Shown here piece by piece: positions 23,418 through 31,830 of a DNA stretch of 47,206 nt. The DNA comes from an uncultured Mycoplasmatota bacterium (GTDB lineage Bacteria; Bacillota_I; Bacilli_A; RF39; UBA660). The stretch spans positions 1 through 47,206 of the forward strand of contig UQRY01000010.1 of NCBI GenBank assembly GCA_900543675.1, read 5' to 3'. A program made the position numbers and the translations under genes. The notes beneath the pieces are model-generated. The model saw nothing but the letters and a program-made list of their open reading frames with translations. It made no database searches and had not been told where the DNA came from. How positions within the stretch are numbered: position 1 is the first letter of the stretch; each line of letters begins with the position of its first letter.

Positions 23418-23944
23418 ATAGACGCTTAGAACAAAAGCTAAAGAAAAGTTTGGATATTTATTTACCAAACGATTATTCTAAGAAGAAAGACATGCACTTT
23501 GTTTATTTATATGCTAGTATTTTCATTTTATTAGGACTATCCTTTTTTATCCAACCAATCACGCTCTATTTTCATTCTGAACTTTATCTTCCTGTTACCG
23601 CAATGCGAGTAGATTACTATTCAGAAATTGCTCTTGATGAATATCCAATCTGGCATGAAGATGGAGAAACTAAATACCAATACCAGCAAAACAAAGACGC
23701 TTTAACGATTACCTATCAAAAGGTAAATCCCGTCTATTTAACGATTCAAAAACAAGAATTACCTTTATCACTCGAAACAAAGAGCTCTAATATTGGTGGG
23801 GTTAGTGTTTATCTAGCTTATCAAAAAGATATCTATCAAGCCATTTGGGAACAAGATGGATATACAATTGTAGTGCAGATGAATAGTAATCGTAACCAAT
23901 TCATTCAAGAAATTAAACATATTATGGAGGAAAATTTATCATGA
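23414..23944 (+). CDS. Membrane protein, probable cognate anti-sigma factor
   Basis: 176 residues: a short basic cytoplasmic part (1-27), one membrane helix (about 28-48), and an outer domain of about 125 residues ending GGVSVYLAYQKDIYQAIWEQ, then DGYTIVVQM, which resembles DUF4367-type outer domains of anti-sigma factors. It lacks the HxxxCxxC zinc motif of ZAS-type anti-sigma factors. Position supports the role: it is translationally coupled (ATGA) directly after the ECF sigma gene. Inference, not proof. Confidence 0.7.
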   Translation: MNRRLEQKLKKSLDIYLPNDYSKKKDMHFVYLYASIFILLGLSFFIQPITLYFHSELYLPVTAMRVDYYSEIALDEYPIWHEDGETKYQYQQNKDALTITYQKVNPVYLTIQKQELPLSLETKSSNIGGVSVYLAYQKDIYQAIWEQDGYTIVVQMNSNRNQFIQEIKHIMEENLS

Positions 23945-24402
23945 AAAAAATAATTATTGGTTTATGTATTGGACTTACTTTATTCTTTATGACTGGATGT
24001 GGAAAACAAGAAAAAAATATTGAAGGAACATTAGAAGAGATCATGACAAAAGTATATGCAGGTATCTCTGAAGATGAATTACCAATGATGTTATCTAATG
24101 TAGAAGTAACTGATGAAAACATCGAAAATTATCTAGGAACAAAAGATATTGATTATCAAGAGGCATTAGCTTCTGAATCTATGGTTGGTTCTATCGCTCA
24201 CTCTGTTGTTTTGGTTCGTATGAACGACGGTGCAGATATCGAAGCAACTAAGACTTTAATCAAAGAAAAAGCAAATCCTGCAAAATGGATCTGTGTAACA
24301 GCAGAAAATGTTTATGTAGAAAGTAAAGGCAACTTAATCATTCTTATCATGAGTGGTGAGCTTGCTGATCCAATTAAGACAAACTTCGAACAATTATCTT
24401 AA
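23941..24402 (+). CDS. Lipoprotein, DUF4358-like
   Basis: 153 residues. The signal ends in the lipobox MTGC (Cys about 20). The mature domain, beginning EGTLEEIMTKVYAGISEDEL and containing a helix ATKTLIKEKANPAKW and a strand LIILIMSGE, resembles the DUF4358 family in layout. It is translationally coupled to the anti-sigma-like gene (ATGA) and 47 nt before MBOAT. DUF4358 proteins are, to my knowledge, often found next to MBOAT genes, which supports both calls. Confidence 0.72.
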   Translation: MKKIIIGLCIGLTLFFMTGCGKQEKNIEGTLEEIMTKVYAGISEDELPMMLSNVEVTDENIENYLGTKDIDYQEALASESMVGSIAHSVVLVRMNDGADIEATKTLIKEKANPAKWICVTAENVYVESKGNLIILIMSGELADPIKTNFEQLS

Positions 24403-24449
24403 CATAAGAAAAATACCGGGACTTTTTCTTCTAAAGGAGTAACATAAAT

Positions 24450-25844
24450 ATGCTTTTTTCCAGTATTACTTTTCTATTTTATTTTTTACCAATCGTATTA
24501 CTCTGTTATTTTGTATTGTTTAAAAAACATAAAAATACCGTTTTGTTAGTCGCTAGTTTGTTTTTCTATTTCTATGGCGAACCAAAGTATATTCTCGTTT
24601 TACTCTTTTCCTGTCTCATCAACTATATTTCTGGAAGATTAATCGAGAAAATGACTAAATATCGGACACTAATTTTAGTGATCGATTTAGTGATTAGTTT
24701 TGGATTATTATTCTATTTTAAATATTTTGGTTTCTTAATCGATAATTTGAATACTGTTTTTTCCCTAGAAATGGTTATTCCTAATATCGTAATGCCAATT
24801 GGGATTAGTTTCTTTACTTTTCAGGCAACTAGTTATACGATCGATATTTATCGAGGAGAAGTAAAAAGTGCTAAGAATTTTTGGACATTTGCGACTTATC
24901 TTTCCTTATTTCCTCAATTAGTGGCAGGACCGATTGTCCGTTATGAAACAGTCCAAAATGAATTAGAACAACGTAAAGAGTCAAAAGAAACATTCGCAGC
25001 AGGGGTTAAACGATTTACGATTGGATTAGCGAAAAAAGTTCTACTAGCTAATGTTCTAGGTGAACTGGTAGCTATTTTAGCTGAAGGTACTGCTTCCTCT
25101 ATCCTATCTTATTGGATTCAGGCAATTGCGATTACCTTACAACTCTACTTTGATTTTTCTGGTTACTCAGATATGGCAATTGGATTAGGGTTAATGTTTG
25201 GTTTCCATTTCTTAGAAAATTTCAATTATCCATTAATTGCCAAGAGTATTACTGACTTTTGGCGGAGATGGCATATTTCTTTATCTAGTTGGTTTAAAGA
25301 CTATGTCTATATCCCATTAGGGGGAAATCGAAAAGGAATAACCAGACAGTGTATCAATATCCTTATCGTCTGGTGTTTAACTGGTTTATGGCATGGAGCT
25401 AGTTGGAACTTTGTTATCTGGGGGCTTTATTTTGGCGTATTACTGATCATTGAAAAAACGTTACTAAAGAAGGTGTTAAAACTTCACCCACATCTAGCTA
25501 GAGTCTATACCTTTATTCTGATTGTTATCAGTTTCGTTATTTTCCATTTTGACGATTATCATGAGCTCATTCAATTTTTAAAGGGAATGTTTGGAAATTT
25601 AACTATACCTTTAGTTACTCATGAGACAATATATTATTTAAGAAGCTATGGGGTTGTTTTATTAGTTAGCTTATTCGCCATTTCGCCACTTGGAAAACAA
25701 TTGGTCAATTCTTTAGTGCAAAAACCTCGTTTTAAACGAGTAATAGATGTACTTGAAATTGGTTATTACTTTGCTTTATTGTTCATCTCGGTTAGTTTCT
25801 TGGTGGATGAAGCTTATAACCCATTCTTATACTTTAGATTTTAG
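24450..25844 (+). CDS. MBOAT family O-acyltransferase (AlgI/PatA-like)
   Basis: 464 residues and about eleven membrane helices. MBOAT landmarks: SFFTFQATSYTIDIYRGE, LSLFPQLVAGPIVRY, LYFDFSGYSDMAIGLG, FWRRWHISLSSWFKDYVYIP (His275) and TGLWHGASWNF with the catalytic His315. The family transfers acyl groups across the membrane onto surface glycans or teichoic acids. The downstream DHHW gene is the usual partner. AAAGGAG precedes the ATG. A hairpin AAGAAAAA/TTTTTCTT (24406-24430) in the gap could modulate read-through from the sigma operon. Confidence 0.93.
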   Translation: MLFSSITFLFYFLPIVLLCYFVLFKKHKNTVLLVASLFFYFYGEPKYILVLLFSCLINYISGRLIEKMTKYRTLILVIDLVISFGLLFYFKYFGFLIDNLNTVFSLEMVIPNIVMPIGISFFTFQATSYTIDIYRGEVKSAKNFWTFATYLSLFPQLVAGPIVRYETVQNELEQRKESKETFAAGVKRFTIGLAKKVLLANVLGELVAILAEGTASSILSYWIQAIAITLQLYFDFSGYSDMAIGLGLMFGFHFLENFNYPLIAKSITDFWRRWHISLSSWFKDYVYIPLGGNRKGITRQCINILIVWCLTGLWHGASWNFVIWGLYFGVLLIIEKTLLKKVLKLHPHLARVYTFILIVISFVIFHFDDYHELIQFLKGMFGNLTIPLVTHETIYYLRSYGVVLLVSLFAISPLGKQLVNSLVQKPRFKRVIDVLEIGYYFALLFISVSFLVDEAYNPFLYFRF

Positions 25845-25855
25845 GAGGAATTACA

Positions 25856-26935
25856 GTGAAAGATAATTTAATTATTGGGGAATTTATTTTATTTATCTTT
25901 GGCTTCTTTCTCTTCAGTATTTTTATTCCTGATCAAGAAATATCTCTATCAGAAAGAAGAAAATTAGCGGATCTTCCTGACTTTAGTATAGATGAAATAA
26001 TGAAAGGGGACTATTTTAGTGAATTAGATCAATACTTTAGTGATCAATTTCCTTATCGAGATGAATTTAGACGAGCTAAGGCTTATACGCAATTTTATCT
26101 CTTTCAAAAGTTAGATAATGAAGGTATTTTTATCCAAGATGATTCTGTTTTTTCTTCTTTTTCTACTTGGAATCAAAAAGAAATCGATAAATTTATTGGT
26201 AAACTTACGGAAATAAAAGAACGTTATTTAACTACTGATCAAGAAATTTATTATAGTATTATTCCTGACAAAAATGCTTATTTAAAAAATTCTTTGTATC
26301 CAAAATTTGATTATTCCCATTTAGTTACTGAATTAAATACCCAGCTAGATGCTGACTTTCAATATATTGAGTTATTTTCTAAACTTTCTTTAAATGATTA
26401 TTACCGAACAGATATTCATTGGCGTCAGGATAAAATAACGGATATTGCTTCTTATTTAGTTGAAGAGATGAATCACCAGTATGTGAGCAAGGATAAAGAA
26501 AAGAAAACCTTTACTCCTTTTTATGGCTCGCTTTATGGTCAAGCCGCTTTACCTATTCAACCCGATACAATTACCTATCTTACTAATGATACATTAGAGA
26601 GTATTCAAGTATGGAATTTCGAAAAACAAAAAATGGAACCTGTTTATCAACCAAATTCAGAAAATATCGATTCCTATGACTTATTTTTATCTGGTCCCAC
26701 ACCTCTTTTAGAAATCGAAAATCCAAATCAAGCCGATGGCGAACTCATTATTTTCCGTGATTCTTTTGCGAGTAGTTTGACTCCTCTAATGATTGAAAGT
26801 TATCATCATATTACTTTAATTGATCTACGGTATATTAGTACTGATCTATTAGAGAATCTGGTTGATTTTACTAATAAAGATATCCTATTTTTATATAGTG
26901 TCCCTGTCATTAATCAAAGTAGTATTTTGAAATAA
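25856..26935 (+). CDS. DHHW family (AlgX/SGNH-like) protein
   Basis: 359 residues: N-terminal membrane anchor (about 7-25), then an exported domain with YFSELDQYFSDQFPYRDEFR, a TDIHW motif (185-189, the DHHW-type His-containing signature) and a C-terminal FRDSFASSLTPLMIES segment holding the likely nucleophile Ser. Such proteins complete acyl transfer to exported polysaccharide together with MBOAT. GTG start preceded by AGGAGGAATTACA, 11 nt after MBOAT. Last gene of the operon. Confidence 0.88.
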   Translation: MKDNLIIGEFILFIFGFFLFSIFIPDQEISLSERRKLADLPDFSIDEIMKGDYFSELDQYFSDQFPYRDEFRRAKAYTQFYLFQKLDNEGIFIQDDSVFSSFSTWNQKEIDKFIGKLTEIKERYLTTDQEIYYSIIPDKNAYLKNSLYPKFDYSHLVTELNTQLDADFQYIELFSKLSLNDYYRTDIHWRQDKITDIASYLVEEMNHQYVSKDKEKKTFTPFYGSLYGQAALPIQPDTITYLTNDTLESIQVWNFEKQKMEPVYQPNSENIDSYDLFLSGPTPLLEIENPNQADGELIIFRDSFASSLTPLMIESYHHITLIDLRYISTDLLENLVDFTNKDILFLYSVPVINQSSILK

Positions 26936-26940
26936 GAAAA

Positions 26941-26973
26941 CCTAATTTCTATTTTGGGAAATTAGGCTTTTTT
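26941..26973. terminator. Bidirectional terminator after the DHHW gene
   Basis: 9-bp perfect stem CCTAATTTC/GAAATTAGG (26941-26949 with 26958-26966), followed by six T on plus and TTTTCTT on minus. Serves both convergent genes. Confidence 0.9.
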
Positions 26974-28174
26974 ACTTATTTTCTTCCTTCTTTTGTTTTT
27001 TCTCCAAGTCTTTTGCTTGTCTTTGCCAGAATTCTTTTAACAGTTTTATGATTTCTTTCGCATCTTCTATCTCTGTTTCTTTGTGATATTCTTTCATTTC
27101 ACTAAATGTACCAGAATCACTGACAATTCCTAACATCCACTTACCTAGAATTGTTTTTTTATACTTAAAAATAAAACAATTAATTCCTTCTTCTCCAAAA
27201 GAATTTGTATATTCTATTTTTGCCGGTTTTTGGCCTAATTCTCGAAAATCGGATAACCATTCAGATAGTTTTTCTTTTGCTTGATCAATTTTATATTTCT
27301 CTACTTTCTTTAACAAGGCTTGATCTACGGTTACGATAATGTGTTTCGCATCAAATATAGGACACCTCTTCTTATCGATTATTTTTATGAAATCAGTAAA
27401 AGGAATTTCTGCTGTTAGTTTCAACTCTTGATTTTTATTTTCAATAATGGCTACATTCCATGACTTTATTTGTTTAAAATAGTCTTGATTATATCCAAAT
27501 GGTAAATATACTTTTGTTGGAAATATTGAAGGAACATTTTCGGTTAATGCATATCTGGCATAATAATTATCATTCTGGTTATCGGTATAGATGATTGGTT
27601 TCGCAAAATAACAATCTTGTTTTTGTTTTTTATCTAGATATAGTTCAAATAAATCGGTTACTCGTTCTGGAAGAACAATTTGAACACTCTTGATGAATTT
27701 ATCTTCGATCGTTATTGGATAAATACATCCAAAAATAGTGAGCCCTGCTTTTAGTTCTTGTCTTATATACTTCTGGTTGAACATGATGACTTCTTGTTTT
27801 AATTCTTCTATTTGGGAAAGTGGATACTCTTCTTCTTCTTGAAGAAAGGTTTCTAACTCAAACTTCTCACAACAGCTTTGAATAAAATGATAGAATACCT
27901 CAATATCGGTATTCGTAGCTGGGTAATTGAGAACTAGTTCTATGTTGTAATCATCGTCAGCGAAAAAGCTCATGCCTCTACCATAAGTCTTTCTACTAAA
28001 AAGAACAAATAATTGATTACGGATATCTTTCTTTCCAATATAGCTTTCTAAACAATAGGCTTGATTAGGGACTCCATAATAAAGTTGATTAGCTTCTACA
28101 CTCTCTTCTAAGTCTTTCAAGTTTATCTTCATTATTTTTTGGGGATTTTGGTTAATGTTCACTACAACTGACAT
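26972..28174 (-). CDS. Uncharacterised cytoplasmic protein, possibly DUF4299-like
   Basis: 400 residues, no signal or membrane segment. The start MSVVVNINQNPQKIMKINLK, the YGVPNQAYCLESYIG segment and YGRGMSFFADDDYNIELVLN resemble the DUF4299 layout found in streptococci; this is recalled similarity and not verified. The C-terminal third is helical and basic, ending EKKQKKEENK. The frame opens with TTG at 28225 but AGAAAGGA lies before the ATG at 28174, which is preferred. A TATAAT element (28257-28262) lies upstream. Stands alone between two terminators. Confidence 0.7.
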   Translation of the reverse strand: MSVVVNINQNPQKIMKINLKDLEESVEANQLYYGVPNQAYCLESYIGKKDIRNQLFVLFSRKTYGRGMSFFADDDYNIELVLNYPATNTDIEVFYHFIQSCCEKFELETFLQEEEEYPLSQIEELKQEVIMFNQKYIRQELKAGLTIFGCIYPITIEDKFIKSVQIVLPERVTDLFELYLDKKQKQDCYFAKPIIYTDNQNDNYYARYALTENVPSIFPTKVYLPFGYNQDYFKQIKSWNVAIIENKNQELKLTAEIPFTDFIKIIDKKRCPIFDAKHIIVTVDQALLKKVEKYKIDQAKEKLSEWLSDFRELGQKPAKIEYTNSFGEEGINCFIFKYKKTILGKWMLGIVSDSGTFSEMKEYHKETEIEDAKEIIKLLKEFWQRQAKDLEKKQKKEENK

Positions 28175-28310
28175 ATTCTTATTTTCCTTTCTACTTGTTT
28201 TTTTCGTTACTATCCAGTATTTCAAGAAATGAAATAGTAATCTTATTCTTAACTATATTATAATCGTATAGAAATATTTCGCCTAGTCTTTTTAGAAATA
28301 TTTTCGATCA

Positions 28311-28342
28311 TTGAAAAAACTCGCTTCCATAGAAACGAGTTT
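28311..28342 (-). terminator. Terminator of the proS operon
   Basis: Stem AAACTCG/CGAGTTT (28317-28323 with 28336-28342), then TTTC on the minus strand, just after the stop of the 281-residue gene. Confidence 0.75.
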
Positions 28343-28344
28343 CT

Positions 28345-29190
28345 TTATTTTACTAATTCAACTTTATCAAAGTAGTAAGTACCACTCTCTTTATCTTTTA
28401 AGAAAGTAAATTGGTAGGTTGGTACATTATCACGACAAGAATCAATACCATAATTTTCTGCTGTTGCGATTAAATCAGTAGCTTCTAAATCACGGTAAAC
28501 ATAGTAGTAGGTTTTCTTTTCTTCCAAGTTATAGTCAAAATTAATAATGGCTACTTTTTCACTGATGACAATTTTATCCTCATCTTCATTAGTACTTACT
28601 AGTTCTGTATAAATTGTGTTTCTAGCAGCATCTGGACAATCAGATGGCATTTGGGTATAAAGATTATTCTCTTTATCATATTTAAAATCAGTATAACTAC
28701 AAGCATTTCCGCTTAATGAAGTATGCTCGTATTTTACTTCTTTACCAAATAACGTCGTTAACGCTTTTTCTACATCTGAAGCATTAATCTCAAGTTTTTT
28801 ATCGGTATTTAAATAGGCAGTTGGGTTATCGGCAACAATCTTACGAATAGCCATGTATACTTTGATTTGGTTATCCATATCATTAACGCTTAACTCATCA
28901 TTCTTGAAGAAATAACCATAATACTCTTTTGGTAAAGTATTTAGATTTAGATAGTTAATTACTGTATAGTAATCTGGTGTTTTTACTTCAGCTGGGTCAG
29001 TTGGTTGAACGGTTGGCTCAGGTGTTGGTGTGTCAGTTTCCTTTTTGTCTTGGTCAACAAAGAACATAATGATTAGAACAATGACTATGATGAGTAATAA
29101 TCCACAAAGACCGATTCTAATCCATTTAACATTATCGACCGATTTCTTTTTTCTCTTTTTTTTCGTTTCTTTTTTTGTTTCTTTTTTCAT
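28345..29190 (-). CDS. Membrane-anchored extracytoplasmic protein, unknown
   Basis: 281 residues: a very basic start (KKETKKETKKKRKKK), one membrane helix (about 24-45), a Pro/Thr linker (DTPTPEPTVQPTDP, about 51-66), and an outer domain of about 210 residues. Cys pairs (SGNACSYTD, PSDCPDA and DSCRDN) could form disulphides. No family recognised. It starts 28 nt after proS on the same strand, so it is likely co-transcribed; two similar one-helix surface proteins (139 and 345 residues) occur elsewhere in the window. Confidence 0.65.
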   Translation of the reverse strand: MKKETKKETKKKRKKKSVDNVKWIRIGLCGLLLIIVIVLIIMFFVDQDKKETDTPTPEPTVQPTDPAEVKTPDYYTVINYLNLNTLPKEYYGYFFKNDELSVNDMDNQIKVYMAIRKIVADNPTAYLNTDKKLEINASDVEKALTTLFGKEVKYEHTSLSGNACSYTDFKYDKENNLYTQMPSDCPDAARNTIYTELVSTNEDEDKIVISEKVAIINFDYNLEEKKTYYYVYRDLEATDLIATAENYGIDSCRDNVPTYQFTFLKDKESGTYYFDKVELVK

Positions 29191-29218
29191 ATTATCCCCT
29201 ACTTTTCTTTTTATTCTT

Positions 29219-30652
29219 TTAATATTGTTTTCCCCAATAGACTAAATGTTTAGCCTCTTTTCCACAGCATACACATTTGCCGATGGGTTCATGATCATCA
29301 AACGGAATACAACGTGAGGTTACGCCAACCTTTTCTTTGATTGTATCTTCACATTCTCTATTACCACACCATGAGGCACGGATGAAGCCATTTTCTTGAT
29401 TCGCTAAAGTGATCATTTCTTCTAGAGTATAAACTGTTTTCGTCATATCTTCTCTTCTGATTTTAGCTCTTAAGTACATACTATTTTGAATATCTAAAAG
29501 CATTTTAATGACTTCTTCAGTAACATCACTTAAAGAAACTGCTACTTTTTCTAGCGTATCTCTTCGTACTAAGATACATGTATTGGTTGCGACATCACGA
29601 GGACCTATTTCAATGCGAAGAGGAATTCCTCTCATTTCACTTTCCGCAAATCTAAATCCTGGTGACTTTTCGCTATCGTCTACTTCACAACTAATATTCA
29701 AGAGTTTTAGTTCTTTCGCAATTTCATAACTTTTTTCGATTACTTCAGGATGATTTTTACCAATTGGAATGATATTTACTTTAATTGGTGCGATATTTGG
29801 TGGTAAAACTAAACCATGATCGTCACTATGGGTCATAATCATTGCTCCGATTATTCTAGTTGACATGCCCCAAGAGGTTTGATACACATAGCGAAGTTTA
29901 TTTTCTCTATCTAAATACGTCATTTGAAAAGCTTTTGCAAAGTTATCACCAAAATAGTGAGAAGTTCCCGATTGTAAGGCAACACCATTATACATTAACG
30001 CTTCTATTGTATATGTGTTTTCTGCACCTGCAAACTTTTCTTTTGCGGTTTTTTCCCCTTTTACTACTGGAATTGCTAAAATCTCTTCACAGAAGTCAGC
30101 ATAGATATTTAGCATTTTTAAAGTTTCTTCCTGGGCTTCTTCTTTTGTTGCATGTACTGTATGACCCTCTTGCCATAAGAATTCTCGACTTCGTAGGAAA
30201 GGTCTAGTTGTTTTTTCCCAGCGAACTACACTACACCACTGATTATATAGTTTAGGTAAATCACGATAACTTTTTATGATATTAGCGTAATGTTCGCAAA
30301 ATAATGTCTCACTAGTCGGACGAACACATAAGCGTTCTGTTAATTCTTCACTTCCACCATGAGTAATCCACGCTACTTCTGGGGCAAATCCTTCTACATG
30401 TTCCTTTTCTTTGTTTAGTAAGGATTCAGAAATTAAAAGTGGCATATAAACGTTCTGATGACCGGTTTCTTTAAATCTTTTGTCTAGTTCTTTTTGTATA
30501 TTTTCCCAAATAGCATAGCCATAAGGTCGAATAATTAAACACCCTTTTACTGATGAATAGTCTACTAATTCTGCTTTTAAACAGATATCTGTGTACCACT
30601 TGGCAAAATCGTCATCACGACTGGTGATTTCTTTTACTTGTTTTTCATTCAT
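29219..30652 (-). CDS. proS: Prolyl-tRNA synthetase, archaeal/eukaryote-like type
   Basis: 477 residues, the size of the short ProRS type (bacterial type is about 570 with an editing insert). Class II motifs: PYGYAIWENIQ near motif 1, TSE.LFCEHYANII, motif 2 RWEKTTRPFLRSREFLWQE and motif 3 within MSTRIIGAMIMTHSDDHG. The anticodon-binding domain follows (VNIIPIG) and the Cys-containing C-terminal zinc domain with CGNRECEDT and CVCCGKEAKH. No editing domain is present between motifs 2 and 3. A promoter with TATAAT lies upstream; no T-box leader is visible. Confidence 0.94.
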   Translation of the reverse strand: MNEKQVKEITSRDDDFAKWYTDICLKAELVDYSSVKGCLIIRPYGYAIWENIQKELDKRFKETGHQNVYMPLLISESLLNKEKEHVEGFAPEVAWITHGGSEELTERLCVRPTSETLFCEHYANIIKSYRDLPKLYNQWCSVVRWEKTTRPFLRSREFLWQEGHTVHATKEEAQEETLKMLNIYADFCEEILAIPVVKGEKTAKEKFAGAENTYTIEALMYNGVALQSGTSHYFGDNFAKAFQMTYLDRENKLRYVYQTSWGMSTRIIGAMIMTHSDDHGLVLPPNIAPIKVNIIPIGKNHPEVIEKSYEIAKELKLLNISCEVDDSEKSPGFRFAESEMRGIPLRIEIGPRDVATNTCILVRRDTLEKVAVSLSDVTEEVIKMLLDIQNSMYLRAKIRREDMTKTVYTLEEMITLANQENGFIRASWCGNRECEDTIKEKVGVTSRCIPFDDHEPIGKCVCCGKEAKHLVYWGKQY

Positions 30653-30671
30653 GTTTTCACTCCCTAATAAA

Positions 30672-30701
30672 ATTATATAGTAAATACGGAAATTTAAGCA
30701 A
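30672..30701 (-). promoter_or_regulatory. proS promoter
   Basis: Minus strand TTGCTT (30696-30701), 18-nt spacer, TATAAT (30672-30677). The leader is too short for a T-box. Confidence 0.7.
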
Positions 30702-30721
30702 CTATTATGGGGAATTTTTAT

Positions 30722-31759
30722 CTATTTACATACTGTCTGACTTGCTTCTAAAGTTTTTTGTACTTCACTAAAAGATTGTTGGTAACGATATGGAGCTACT
30801 TTAGTTTCTCCAGTAGAAGTCGTAAAAGTTTCGAATGTTTCTAAATCGTAACTTTCTGTTAAAGTTATGGTTAGGTTATCAATTTCGCAATCGACACTGT
30901 ACCCTTCTTGACTAGGTGTAGTTAATGGATCTGCTTGTGTTTGGCAAGATAATTTCATTGCTTCGTATTCAGCATCTTCTTGAAGATAAGTACGTGAAGT
31001 AGCTACTGAAATAGTTAGAATCTTATCCTCTTTATATTCAAAAGTTTGCGTTTGATTTAACGTAAATGTTCCTTGATTAGAAGCTGGTGAGGTACAACTT
31101 GAAGTTTTTATCTTCTTTTCTTCTTCTAATGCTTCTTGGCGCTCTTCTTCAGCTTTTTGTTGTTCCTCTTCTTCTTTACGTAATTGTTCTTCTAAAGCAG
31201 CTTGTTGTTTTTTTGTTTCTTGTGCTTGTTTATATTCATTAATATATGGTAGTCCAAAAATAAAACCTCCAATGATTAAAAATACAAAAACGGCAAAAAG
31301 TGGACTTTTTGTTTTTTTAGGAGCATTGTTAGATGCTGATGGTTCTTTCATTAAACTAGAAGCTGAACCATTTCCTGAACTAGTACCATTCCCTCCTCCA
31401 CTAGTATTAGACATCATGTCGTTAGGATTTTGTAAGTTAGGTGTCACGGTTCCTAGTGTTGCAGATGGTGTCATGTTAGTTGGTTGTGGTACCGGATCAC
31501 TTGTTAAATGATTAGCTAAATTTATGCCTGGATCAGCATTTATTGGAGAAGTTGCATTACCTGTATGGTTTGCTGCTGGCTGAGAAGAAACACTATTTAA
31601 CAAGCTTGAAGTGTTTTGAACATTTTGAGTATTCGGAACATTTGAAGCATTTTGAACAGTGGGAGTAACTGATGGCGTACTAGAATTAGCTCCAGCTGCC
31701 ATTCCAGTTGGCTGTCCTTCTGAATTTAACTGTGGTATATTATTATTCATTTCATTCAT
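30722..31759 (-). CDS. Membrane protein with disordered N-terminus and coiled coil, unknown
   Basis: 345 residues. Residues 1-150 are Asn/Thr/Ser/Pro/Gly-rich and should be disordered and cytoplasmic. A membrane helix spans about 152-172. An alternating Glu/Lys/Gln coiled coil follows at 176-218, then an outer domain (219-345) with four Cys. It is like several Firmicutes surface proteins in which a long flexible N-terminus precedes a single helix, but no family is recognised. Its promoter overlaps the typA terminator. Confidence 0.6.
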   Translation of the reverse strand: MNEMNNNIPQLNSEGQPTGMAAGANSSTPSVTPTVQNASNVPNTQNVQNTSSLLNSVSSQPAANHTGNATSPINADPGINLANHLTSDPVPQPTNMTPSATLGTVTPNLQNPNDMMSNTSGGGNGTSSGNGSASSLMKEPSASNNAPKKTKSPLFAVFVFLIIGGFIFGLPYINEYKQAQETKKQQAALEEQLRKEEEEQQKAEEERQEALEEEKKIKTSSCTSPASNQGTFTLNQTQTFEYKEDKILTISVATSRTYLQEDAEYEAMKLSCQTQADPLTTPSQEGYSVDCEIDNLTITLTESYDLETFETFTTSTGETKVAPYRYQQSFSEVQKTLEASQTVCK

Positions 31760-31792
31760 GATTTCATCCCCTTATTCTTTATCTATGATAGA

Positions 31793-31821
31793 ATTATACC
31801 AAAAAAAAAGTACGGTTTAAA
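31793..31821 (-). promoter_or_regulatory. Promoter of the 345-residue gene
   Basis: Minus strand TTTAAA (31816-31821), 17-nt spacer, TATAAT (31793-31798). The -35 lies inside the loop of the typA terminator. Confidence 0.6.
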
Positions 31822-31827
31822 GTACTT
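31801..31827 (-). terminator. typA terminator
   Basis: Stem AAGTAC/GTACTT (31808-31813 with 31822-31827) followed by at least seven T on the minus strand. Confidence 0.85.
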
Positions 31828-31830
31828 TTC

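Noticed and set aside
29860..30207. 115-residue plus-strand open frame opposite proS
   Set aside because: Antisense to a highly conserved gene, Leu/His-rich composition typical of mirror frames.
30653..30721. T-box riboswitch before proS
   Set aside because: The leader is under 20 nt after the predicted transcription start, with no T-box sequence.
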